From Paenibacillus lignilyticus (lineage in GTDB: Bacteria; Bacillota; Bacilli; Paenibacillales; Paenibacillaceae), in contig NZ_JAGKSP010000002.1 of assembly GCF_017942085.1 (NCBI RefSeq), positions 496,001 through 560,000 of the forward strand: a stretch of DNA of 64,000 bases, read 5' to 3'. Both the position numbers and the translations under genes were made by a program. This document shows, piece by piece, positions 16,393 through 24,355 of the stretch. The notes under the pieces are model-generated. The model saw nothing but the letters and a program-made list of their open reading frames with translations, had not been told where the DNA came from and did no database searches. Position 1 is the first letter of the stretch; each line of letters starts with the position of its first letter.

Positions 16393-18171
16393 TTATCGAA
16401 CCTGACCGCTTGCGTTGACTTCGTCGAGAATCTCCTGACCGCCGGATTTCAGCCAGTTTGCCGCCCACTCATCGAAGTAATCGAGCGGCTTGGAGCCCAT
16501 GATGATTGAGGTCATCATCTTGACTTCTTCATCGCGAAGCGAAGGACCTTTGGCGATCATCGTCGTTGTCGGATTGCCTACATACGCTGACTGGAAGACC
16601 TGGTTATTGTCGCTGTACTGTCCCAGAAGGCTGAATACCCCGCCCGCAGACCACAGTTTGTTCGCAGCCCACATGTCCTTGTCGCCGGCTTCGAATTTGG
16701 CCACCTGATCGTAATATTGCTTCTGTTCGTCGTTCAGCGCGGACGTGTCGCCGGATTGCTTAGCGGCTTGAACCGCGGCAGCCGCCTTCGGATTGTTGCC
16801 CGGCGAGCCTCCGCGGACCGGCGAAAGACCGAAGACGCCGAAATCCTTGCCGTCTACCGTAACCGTGTGGTAATTTTTGTCGAAGTGTCCGTATAGCTTT
16901 TCAATATACGTGTTCAGCATCAAGATTGGAGCTTCCGGATGCTCGGCCTTCTTGCTTACGACATAGAAGTGCGAAGGCAACCCGGTCATGCTTTGCGAGA
17001 GCGCCGGCTGATCGTCTGCCGATACGAGCGGATAGATGCCCCAATCCGAGCCGGGAACGTCTTTGAACATATTATTGATCGGCCACGTCGGCACCCAGAA
17101 CGCGCCGAACGTCATGCCGACTTTGCCGGATGTGACGAGCTCTGCGGACTTCATGCCGTCGATGACGCTGAATTCCGGATAGATCGCGCCTTGCTTGAAC
17201 AGGTCGGCCAGCTTGCCGAGAGCGGTCTTCACTTCCGGCTGAGTGTCGGCCCACTGTGCCTTGCCGTCCGCGTCTTTAATAAAGTTCAGACTCGTGGCCG
17301 AGCCCTTCGTCGGATTAAACGGATACGCGTGGTAGCCGTTGAAGAAGCCGTCAAGACCGGACCAGCCGTTGAACAGGTTTAAGTCGAGGCTTAATCCGTA
17401 CGTATCGTTCTTGCCGTTCTTGTCCGGATCGTTCTTCGTGAACGCCAAGGCGATATTGATGACATCCTCCATCGTCTTCGGCGGTTGCAGCCCTACATTC
17501 TCCAGCCAGTCTTTGCGAATATAGATGAGTTGGGTATCGGTGATATCTCCGCCGTCTGCCGGAATACCCATGAGTTTGCCGTCCATCGTTGCCGCTTTGA
17601 GCCTCACGCCGTTGTTTGCTTCCATCGAGCCCTTCGTCAAATCGGAAGCGTACGTGTTATAGGCATCGGTCAAATCGGCGATCGTGCCGGCTTCTACGAG
17701 GATCTGGAACTGCTGAGCGTCGACTTCCATGAAGTCCGGCATATCGCCGGATGCCATCGTTACGGCAACCTTGTTCTGATACTGCGCAGCGTTTACTTTC
17801 CAGACGTTCTTCAAATTGATGCCGAGATCTTCTTGAAACGTCTTGACCCAGATGTTGGAGTCGAGCGAATCGCCGGGCGGCAGCTCTGCGGCCGAATTGA
17901 CCGAGCGCACCGTCGTGACTTCGATCGGAGGATCGTATTTGCCGGTCGGGCCGTCCGGAGTGGTTGCTGCTTGGCTTGCATTTGCATTTTTGTTTGCATT
18001 TTTGTTTGCATTTTTGCTTGCATTATCGCTTGCGCTTGCGTTTGACGAATTACCGGCATTGGAAGCTGTGTTGTCCTTGTTGTTGTCGCTGCATGCTGTA
18101 ACAGTAACCATGATAAGCAGTAATGAAAGTATGGCCGAGCCTTTCACTTTCGCTTTCGTATTTGTCGACAT
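16393..18171 (-). CDS. Extracellular sugar-binding lipoprotein (LplA type)
   Basis: A 592-residue lipoprotein with signal peptide and lipobox VTVTAC (Cys27). It is followed by an unusually long low-complexity Asn/Ala/Lys/Ser linker, including a KNAN repeat, before the globular part. Family features include KVAVTMASGDMPDFMEV, LIYIRKDWLENVGL and KNDPDKNGKNDTYGLSL, a putative Ca-binding loop. It should bind the oligosaccharide imported by the two permeases downstream. ATG 18171 is preceded by GGGGAGG. Its gene lies 111 bp downstream of the response regulator gene; that gap may contain its regulated promoter, because YesN-type regulators commonly act just upstream of the binding-protein gene. Confidence 0.9.
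   Translation of the reverse strand: MSTNTKAKVKGSAILSLLLIMVTVTACSDNNKDNTASNAGNSSNASASDNASKNANKNANKNANASQAATTPDGPTGKYDPPIEVTTVRSVNSAAELPPGDSLDSNIWVKTFQEDLGINLKNVWKVNAAQYQNKVAVTMASGDMPDFMEVDAQQFQILVEAGTIADLTDAYNTYASDLTKGSMEANNGVRLKAATMDGKLMGIPADGGDITDTQLIYIRKDWLENVGLQPPKTMEDVINIALAFTKNDPDKNGKNDTYGLSLDLNLFNGWSGLDGFFNGYHAYPFNPTKGSATSLNFIKDADGKAQWADTQPEVKTALGKLADLFKQGAIYPEFSVIDGMKSAELVTSGKVGMTFGAFWVPTWPINNMFKDVPGSDWGIYPLVSADDQPALSQSMTGLPSHFYVVSKKAEHPEAPILMLNTYIEKLYGHFDKNYHTVTVDGKDFGVFGLSPVRGGSPGNNPKAAAAVQAAKQSGDTSALNDEQKQYYDQVAKFEAGDKDMWAANKLWSAGGVFSLLGQYSDNNQVFQSAYVGNPTTTMIAKGPSLRDEEVKMMTSIIMGSKPLDYFDEWAANWLKSGGQEILDEVNASGQVR
17981..18016. repeat. In-frame 12-bp tandem repeat (KNAN linker)
   Basis: Three perfect copies of TTTGCATTTTTG occur back to back inside the lipoprotein gene and encode the repeating Lys/Asn/Ala linker after the lipid-anchored cysteine. 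Because the unit is a multiple of three, copy-number change would alter linker length without a frameshift. Confidence 0.8.
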
Positions 18172-18282
18172 CAGCTGCTTTCCTCCCCTAATTTCTGCAT
18201 CAATATGTGCTACGCTTTCATTATGAAGTCAGCAAGACGCCAAGAATATAATAAAGCGATTACATTCCTTATCCTTTTATAT

Positions 18283-19959
18283 CTATTTCAGCGAATCACG
18301 GTATTCCTGAGGGGTCAACAAGGTTGCTTTTTTGAATAAACGGGTGAAATAAGACGGCGAATCGTATCCGATCCGCATGCCGACCTCATGAATCTTAAGC
18401 GCGCTCTCGCCGAGCAGCCGCTTCGCTCTATCGACTCTCGTCCTCGTGATGTAGTCGCTGATGTTATGGCCCGTCTTCTGTTTATACAATCTGGAGAGGT
18501 AAAAAGGCGTTAAGTAGACGTGCTCGGCCAGACGGTTCAGCGTCAGATCCCCGTCGATATTCCTCTCCACGTACCGATGAATCTGCTCTACGACTTCGCT
18601 CGTCTCTTGCTCGTTTCCGCCATCCATGCGTTCGAACAACAAATTCGCCAGCTCGCGGAAAAAGTCGGAAGCTTCCCTCCACGAACGATGCTCCCGGATC
18701 GAGAAAAGCTTGCCCGGGATGGCCTGTCCGCCGGCTGCGCCCAGCGCCTCGAACCGATTCAGATGCGGAATGAAGATCGCGGCAAGCTCGTAGAAAACCT
18801 CGAGCGGCAAGCCCGCCTCCAGCGTCGCCGACTCGCCTACGGCTTCCGAAATCCCGTCGAACAGCTGCTCGAATTTCGCCCGTTCCTTCTGCATCAAGTA
18901 TTGGTCGAGCATCCGAATGCGCTTGACCTTGCTTCGCGCTTCCTCGTCTCCGCTTGACTTCGCCCGGTCGTCCGACAGCAGCATCTGGCTGCCGAGTCCA
19001 AGCCCGCGGCCGAACAACTGCGACAGCCGCTCGTATTTAGGCGCGAGCGTGTCCCACTCGAACGGCTCGCTGGACACGACGAAAGAGCACGTAAGCTTCA
19101 AGTAATGGCTGCAGGCGGTTTGCACGGATTCGAGCATGCCCAGCAAGTAAGCGTGTAAGGCGGCTTCCGGATTGGGATCCGAGGCGGAACCTGCGTGCAG
19201 GTGCGGTTTACCGGCGATCGCCTGACGATACCCCGACTCCGCCTTCGGCTGCAGCAGCCAGATCAGCCGTTCGTGATCGCCTCTGAAGTGCGTCAATTCG
19301 AATTCATGCGCGAAAAATTCTTCGAAGATGTTATTGATCGAATAGGCGAACAGCACTTTATCGCCACCCGTCGCATCCTCGCGCCATCGGTCGATCCGGC
19401 CAACGGCCATGACCACCGGCAAGTCGGGATCGAGCGGCACTTCGAACTGGGCGAACCGCTCTTTCCGGACGGCGAACGAAGAAGCTTCCCCTTCCAGCAG
19501 ACCGGTCAAATACTCCTTGCGCAGCGCCGGTATGGCCAGCTTAAGCGACGAACGAGCGCTCTCGATCAGCCCTTCGTAGGTCACTTCCTCGGCAATGACG
19601 CGAATGGCCTTCTCGACCGAGGAGATGATCGAATCGTCTCCTTCCGTCTTCAGGACGTAATCGATCGCTCCCCCGCGGATCGACGACTGGATATAATCGA
19701 ACTCGTTATAACCGGTTAGGAAAATCGACTTGCAACGCGGCCAGAGACGCAGCACCTCCTTCTGCAGCTCGATGCCGTTCATCTCCGGCATCTCGATATC
19801 CGTCAGCAGAATGTCGATGCGCAGCTTCCTCGCGATCGCAAAAGCTTCCATGCCATCGAACGCCTGATAGACCTCCAATGGATATTCAGACTGCAAGAAT
19901 AGCTCGCTTAAACCTTCGACGATGATAGGCTCATCGTCAACGATCAACAGACGGTACAT
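18283..19959 (-). CDS. YesN-type response regulator with AraC DNA-binding domain
   Basis: A ~558-residue response regulator. The receiver domain (residues 1-120) has the acidic pair DD (8-9), phospho-acceptor Asp54 in LLTDIEMPEM, and the Lys near 104. A long middle region (~130-430) is typical of YesN-like proteins. The C-terminus has two AraC helix-turn-helix motifs (LNRLAEHVYLTPFYLSRLY and IHEVGMRIGYDSPSYFTRLF). I prefer ATG 19959, with GGAG upstream, over an ATG eight codons earlier. It begins 4 bp after the end of the kinase gene, indicating translational coupling. It probably activates the transporter and lyase genes that follow when the kinase senses a polysaccharide breakdown product. 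Confidence 0.9.
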   Translation of the reverse strand: MYRLLIVDDEPIIVEGLSELFLQSEYPLEVYQAFDGMEAFAIARKLRIDILLTDIEMPEMNGIELQKEVLRLWPRCKSIFLTGYNEFDYIQSSIRGGAIDYVLKTEGDDSIISSVEKAIRVIAEEVTYEGLIESARSSLKLAIPALRKEYLTGLLEGEASSFAVRKERFAQFEVPLDPDLPVVMAVGRIDRWREDATGGDKVLFAYSINNIFEEFFAHEFELTHFRGDHERLIWLLQPKAESGYRQAIAGKPHLHAGSASDPNPEAALHAYLLGMLESVQTACSHYLKLTCSFVVSSEPFEWDTLAPKYERLSQLFGRGLGLGSQMLLSDDRAKSSGDEEARSKVKRIRMLDQYLMQKERAKFEQLFDGISEAVGESATLEAGLPLEVFYELAAIFIPHLNRFEALGAAGGQAIPGKLFSIREHRSWREASDFFRELANLLFERMDGGNEQETSEVVEQIHRYVERNIDGDLTLNRLAEHVYLTPFYLSRLYKQKTGHNISDYITRTRVDRAKRLLGESALKIHEVGMRIGYDSPSYFTRLFKKATLLTPQEYRDSLK

Positions 19960-19963
19960 GCTG

Positions 19964-21766
19964 TCACTCTCCTCTCGCGTCATTGGTATCTGAGGGTTCC
20001 GCGGCTTTGCCCAAAGACTGGGGCATCGGCAGCATCAGCGTCGCTTTCATGCCGCCCATTTCGCCGCGGGCAACGGACACGCCGTACTCGCCGCCGAACC
20101 GAATTTTCAAACGGCGGTGTACGTTCAGCATGCCGGTGTACTCCATATTCGCTCCCTGATTCACTAGATTCGCTTCGATCGACTGGAGGTCGGCATTCGT
20201 CAGCTTCTCTCCGTTATCCTCGACCGACATGAGCAATTTGCCATCCTGCTCGATCATCGTCACGGCGATTCTGCCGTCCCTGCGCTTGGTCTCTAGCCCG
20301 TATTGGTATGCATTCTCGATAAACGGCTGCAGGATGAGCCGAGGAACGCGCATGTCGCCGCAGCCTGCGGGCAGTTCGCCGAATTCGACGGTAATGCGGC
20401 TCTTGGCGAAGCGGATATTCTGAATTTCCACATAGGTGCGAGAGTGTTTAATTTCCGCATCGAGCGGCACATCGTCGGAGCCGTTGCGAGTAATGTACTG
20501 AAAGTATTCGCCGAGGTGCTGGCTGAACTGGATGACGCTGTCATTATCGTTCATCTTCGCCAAGCGGTATAGAATAAAATAAGTGTTGTATAAGAAGTGC
20601 GGATTGATCTGCGACTGCAATTGCTTCAGCTCCGATGTCTGGGCGCGCAGCTTCTGCTCGTACACTTCATGAATCAGCACCTTAAGATTGTCCGTCATCA
20701 TATTGAACCGTTGGAACAAGTAGAGGAACTCATCGCGGGACTTCGGCAGCGGCATCGGCTCCATCATCCCCGCCTCCACCTTGCGGAATCCGGTGATCAT
20801 CCGATGCAGAGGCTTGCGAATGAGCTGATACAGCCAATAAGAGTAAGCGACGATAAAGACGAGCGAGACGAATGACAGCAGCCATAGCAGCATTCGATAT
20901 TTGTCGATCGGTCCGAGCATTTCGGACGACGGCACATAGGCGATCAGATAGTAGCCGAACGTAGGTGAGCGCTTAAAGGCGACAAAATAAGAGCTGTTTC
21001 CCGCCGAGATTTGCTTATAGTCTTCGTCGGCGCTGTCCTCGGGACGGTTTTTCAAGTAATTCGAAAGTTCTTTCCTAAGTTCTTCGTCGGATTGGTTGCC
21101 CAAGATCCAGCCGTTCTCCGGATTGACCAGCATCGCTCCAGAATTCTTGTAGTCGGAGAAGTTCTGCAGCGACTGCTTCATCATCTCCTGGTTGATCTCG
21201 ATCGAGAGCGCGAATGTTTCTTTCATATTCGGCAGATCGGAGCCGGGATAGGCGATCGCCATGAACAGCCGGTCTTTCCAGAAGTAATTGCCGACGCCCC
21301 GGAGCTTGGATACGGTAGCGACAGCTTCATAATCGGGATCAATCGTGTCGCTGATCGTTTCGTCGCTCGATATCGTTCGCTTCAGCGTCAGAATGTGAGC
21401 GTTTACGGTCTTGATGTAGAGGCTCGAGTTCTTGATCAGCTGCAGCTTTTCCTGGATGCGCTGCACCGTTTCCGTCCATACTCCGATCGTCATCGTATTG
21501 CTGATAAATGTGGCGTGCTGGATGTCTTTGTCGATTGCGTATTGCTGCAGCAGCCCCTTCATCAGCTCATTTTCGACCTCGAGCGAGTTGAGGTAGAAAT
21601 CGACCTTCGACTTGAGCGATTTCGACAATTCCTCGCGGACGCTCTTCTCGCCCAGCTGGTTCATCCCGAGACCGATGCCGTAGATCGGAGCGACCACAAG
21701 CAGGAACGCGATGATCAGCTTCGGAAATATCGTCATTCTCCACTGTCGTTTCCGAAAAATTTTCAT
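19964..21766 (-). CDS. YesM-type sensor histidine kinase
   Basis: A ~600-residue membrane kinase. It has a membrane helix near residues 12-32, a large extracellular sensing region (~33-285, Cache-like), a second helix at ~290-310 and a HAMP segment (LIRKPLHRMITGFRKVEAG). The His_kinase domain has the motif QINPHFLYNT (His390 phospho-acceptor), and a HATPase region contains QPFIENAYQYGLE and SVEDNGE. This is the class that detects extracellular sugars and phosphorylates YesN-type regulators. I place the start at ATG 21766 because GGAGAGGAG lies upstream, while the ATG at 21799 has no site. The gene heads the kinase-regulator-transporter-lyase series, with a cre-like sequence about 70 bp upstream. 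Confidence 0.9.
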   Translation of the reverse strand: MKIFRKRQWRMTIFPKLIIAFLLVVAPIYGIGLGMNQLGEKSVREELSKSLKSKVDFYLNSLEVENELMKGLLQQYAIDKDIQHATFISNTMTIGVWTETVQRIQEKLQLIKNSSLYIKTVNAHILTLKRTISSDETISDTIDPDYEAVATVSKLRGVGNYFWKDRLFMAIAYPGSDLPNMKETFALSIEINQEMMKQSLQNFSDYKNSGAMLVNPENGWILGNQSDEELRKELSNYLKNRPEDSADEDYKQISAGNSSYFVAFKRSPTFGYYLIAYVPSSEMLGPIDKYRMLLWLLSFVSLVFIVAYSYWLYQLIRKPLHRMITGFRKVEAGMMEPMPLPKSRDEFLYLFQRFNMMTDNLKVLIHEVYEQKLRAQTSELKQLQSQINPHFLYNTYFILYRLAKMNDNDSVIQFSQHLGEYFQYITRNGSDDVPLDAEIKHSRTYVEIQNIRFAKSRITVEFGELPAGCGDMRVPRLILQPFIENAYQYGLETKRRDGRIAVTMIEQDGKLLMSVEDNGEKLTNADLQSIEANLVNQGANMEYTGMLNVHRRLKIRFGGEYGVSVARGEMGGMKATLMLPMPQSLGKAAEPSDTNDARGE

Positions 21767-21833
21767 TTCGAGCAGTTTCTCCTCTCCGATGTCGAACAAT
21801 CGTATTGTCGCAAATCAGTCTTTTCACCTAATT

Positions 21834-21847
21834 ATAAAGCGCTTTCG
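21834..21847 (-). promoter_or_regulatory. cre-like site before the sensor kinase gene
   Basis: The minus strand reads CGAAAGCGCTTTAT, matching the perfect CcpA palindrome TGAAAGCGCTTTCA at 11 of 14 positions, including the whole GAAAGCGCTTT core. Catabolite repression of the whole downstream series would be a natural role. Confidence 0.4.
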
Positions 21848-21911
21848 ACAGGAATACGACCATTTATCTCCAGTTCCAAGCGATCGACTCTTCCGAAAAA
21901 CACATGACAAT

Positions 21912-21934
21912 GGGGCTGCCGCATGGTCAGCCCC
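21912..21934 (-). terminator. Hairpin downstream of the galactosidase-like gene
   Basis: GGGGCTG (21912-21918) pairs with CAGCCCC (21928-21934), 16 bp after the stop codon at 21950. The tract that follows on the minus strand (ATTGTCATGTGTTTTT) is T-rich only further on, so termination may be partial. Confidence 0.5.
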
Positions 21935-21949
21935 TACCGATTAAGACCT

Positions 21950-24103
21950 TTATTTTCTTACTAACAGAACGCCGACGATCTCATTCAGGTCCTTATCGCT
22001 TATGCATAAAGTCACTTTTCCGCTATGATCGGCAGTCGAAACCCTTGTCGTTTCGCCCTCATCGGGATGACGGAATTCAATAACGGCTTCGAAAACTCCC
22101 TCAATGGCAAGAGTGCCTGGCGCAAACGGGATACAAGCCAGCTCCGAGCAATGTATAATATCCTGATCATCTTGAGCGATAAGCGCCCAGTCCCCCGTGA
22201 ATCGGATGCCGGACACTTGCGAAAAAGCCTTCTCGTCGCCTGATGCATGTCTTAATGCGAGGGCGGTTATGCTGTCTCGGCCCGTATGCGATTCCACCCG
22301 TCCCCATGACCGGATGACCGGCTCGCGGCTTACATCTCCGAAGTCTGCGTCCAGCCATAACGGAGTCCATCCGCTTCCGCGCCTGCGCCACTTGTCGAGC
22401 GCAAGCCAGCGGAGCCGCTGCGAGGCGGTCATCGCCTTGCCGGTACGATCGGTAGCTCCGAGCGTCAAGCCGTTGGTGCCGACAACGGCCGTATTGAGCA
22501 AAATCCGCTCCAACGTGTCCCAATAATAGCCTGTCGACGTATTGATCAACATGCCGCGGCGCGCCGCGAGTGCCGACCACATGCAGCGCTGATTGTGCCC
22601 AAGTGCCTCGTACTCCGCGCTGTCTCCGGCGTCGCCCAGATCATCGATATTGATCACGTCGAAATAGTCGTGAAGCAGCGGATGCAGCCCATAATAAATA
22701 ATCGTGATATCCGGCTTTGCTTCCTTGGCCGCGCCCGTAATGATCTTGAGCAGTTCCGAGCAAAGCCGTTCTCCCCGGAATTCCGGACGACGCGGCACGC
22801 TTACGTCCGGCCCGGGCAGCCCATAGCCGAAATCCAACTTCAGCGCTACGGGATTCAACCGGTTGACGACGGACCTGGTCCGTTCCGCTAGAAACGACCT
22901 GGTCCGCTCCGAGCTGGGATCCAAGCAGTAATGATAGGACTCGCCGTATATCGGATCGCCCGACCAGCGCCAGAGCCTCGGCTTCCCGTCCGCTCCGCAG
23001 AGGAGATCCCTATCGGTCAGACCGAACGCCTCAGGCTGGTCAATCCAGCCGATAGACTGCCATACCGCAAGTTCGAAGCCTTCTGCCTGCATATGCGCAA
23101 TATCTCGGTCAAACTCCGGAAACCGGTTATAGTCCGGAATTCCGCTGCTGTCGCAAGTCTCCCAATATTCGTCGAGTACGATCATATCGGCAGGAGCCGA
23201 TCGCGAAATCCGTTCCGTAATGGCCCTCAGATTAAACTGCCCTTCCTTAAAATCGCCCCATGTACATACAAACGATTTCGCATGAATGGACGATTTAGGA
23301 CCGTTGACCGGAAAGGTTTGATACAGCCGGTCGTAGGCATCGAATCCATTCGCCCCCCAAGCAAGTCTGAGCGGCTCGCTCCAGCTTCGGTTGAGCAAGT
23401 CAGGTGCTTCCCACAAATCCTCCCTGTATAAATACTGCAAACAAGCGGTGGCGGACTTTAACTGCAACGATAGCGCCGCATCCGGGATCTCTCCGGGTCC
23501 GAACGACATCCATCCGTCACCGCCTCCCATCGCCGCGGCATACAGCGGCCTCGGGTAAGCAGCCGCATACGACGTACCCATCGCATCGCCATAGCTGCCG
23601 AGAGGCAGCAGGGCATCGCCCATATCAAAAAAACGCCAGAAGCTGCGCGTCGGATTCGTGCCTGCGCACGGCAGGCAGTACCCCTCCGCCTTCCAGTTCG
23701 GCCAGAAAGGCTTGGCCAGCGATGGCGCTGCCCTGCGTTGCATATCCGTCATTCGCTTAGTTCCGAAATAGAGCGCTACGATAGAGGCCGGCCGATGCCA
23801 TTCCACTTCCAGACCGGCAAATCGGATTCCCCATGCTTCGCTAATCACTTGAAGGGAGCCTCTGCCAAACTCGCCGAATGCAAGCTCGATCTCGTAGCGA
23901 GAATCCGAAAGCGCCGACACATTCGAGGCAATCGCATCCGTATAAGAAGTCAGTCCGTTTTCATCCGCCAACTCAAAAGAAGGAAGCAGACTTCCTTGCC
24001 ACACGATGCGGCCGTCCCGTTCTAGTACGGCCTGGTCCTTATCGGTTTTCCAACTAAACAACATCTGCTCTGCAGCGATTTGAACGTCCGGTAATGGTTT
24101 CAC
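21950..24103 (-). CDS. Clan-D glycoside hydrolase (GH27/GH36-like, alpha-galactosidase type)
   Basis: A 717-residue enzyme. An N-terminal beta domain (to ~260) is followed by a TIM barrel and a C-terminal beta domain (~620-717). The barrel shows MIVLDEYWETC at ~307-317 and the nucleophile motif ALKLDFGYG (Asp424), as in GH27/GH36 alpha-galactosidases and related enzymes. The acid/base is probably an Asp in the later VINIDDLGDAG segment, which is an inference. There is no signal peptide, so action is likely cytoplasmic. Translation starts at GTG 24103, with GGGAGG upstream. The gene lies alone between the terminator at 24298 and the kinase gene. Specificity could be alpha-galactosides, but uncharacterised members of this clan exist, so I would not go beyond alpha-glycosidase. 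Confidence 0.7.
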   Translation of the reverse strand: MKPLPDVQIAAEQMLFSWKTDKDQAVLERDGRIVWQGSLLPSFELADENGLTSYTDAIASNVSALSDSRYEIELAFGEFGRGSLQVISEAWGIRFAGLEVEWHRPASIVALYFGTKRMTDMQRRAAPSLAKPFWPNWKAEGYCLPCAGTNPTRSFWRFFDMGDALLPLGSYGDAMGTSYAAAYPRPLYAAAMGGGDGWMSFGPGEIPDAALSLQLKSATACLQYLYREDLWEAPDLLNRSWSEPLRLAWGANGFDAYDRLYQTFPVNGPKSSIHAKSFVCTWGDFKEGQFNLRAITERISRSAPADMIVLDEYWETCDSSGIPDYNRFPEFDRDIAHMQAEGFELAVWQSIGWIDQPEAFGLTDRDLLCGADGKPRLWRWSGDPIYGESYHYCLDPSSERTRSFLAERTRSVVNRLNPVALKLDFGYGLPGPDVSVPRRPEFRGERLCSELLKIITGAAKEAKPDITIIYYGLHPLLHDYFDVINIDDLGDAGDSAEYEALGHNQRCMWSALAARRGMLINTSTGYYWDTLERILLNTAVVGTNGLTLGATDRTGKAMTASQRLRWLALDKWRRRGSGWTPLWLDADFGDVSREPVIRSWGRVESHTGRDSITALALRHASGDEKAFSQVSGIRFTGDWALIAQDDQDIIHCSELACIPFAPGTLAIEGVFEAVIEFRHPDEGETTRVSTADHSGKVTLCISDKDLNEIVGVLLVRK

Positions 24104-24297
24104 CTTATCCTCCCATTTCGTATCTCGTACGTATTTGCATCCTTCTATATTGAATGGTGGCTCAGGCCATGGATATAGTCTATAAATGACTTCTCTTGCA
24201 TTTTCATATCCGATTCCCGACTCCGGTTTTGGTGCCGCGCTGTCGATTACATGACGGGAAAGTTAAGCGGAGTTTGGGGAATCGCCGACCATTGAAG

Positions 24298-24324
24298 AAA
24301 GGCACCCGATCGGGTGCCTTTCTC
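24298..24324 (-). terminator. Intrinsic terminator of the GH88/beta-helix/GH2 operon
   Basis: AAAGGCACCCGA pairs with TCGGGTGCCTTT, a perfect palindromic stem. In the minus direction TTTCTTC follows. It lies about 30 bp after the GH2 stop codon. Confidence 0.8.
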
Positions 24325-24355
24325 ATAGGTATGCGGTTCGCGGAACGCACGCAGC

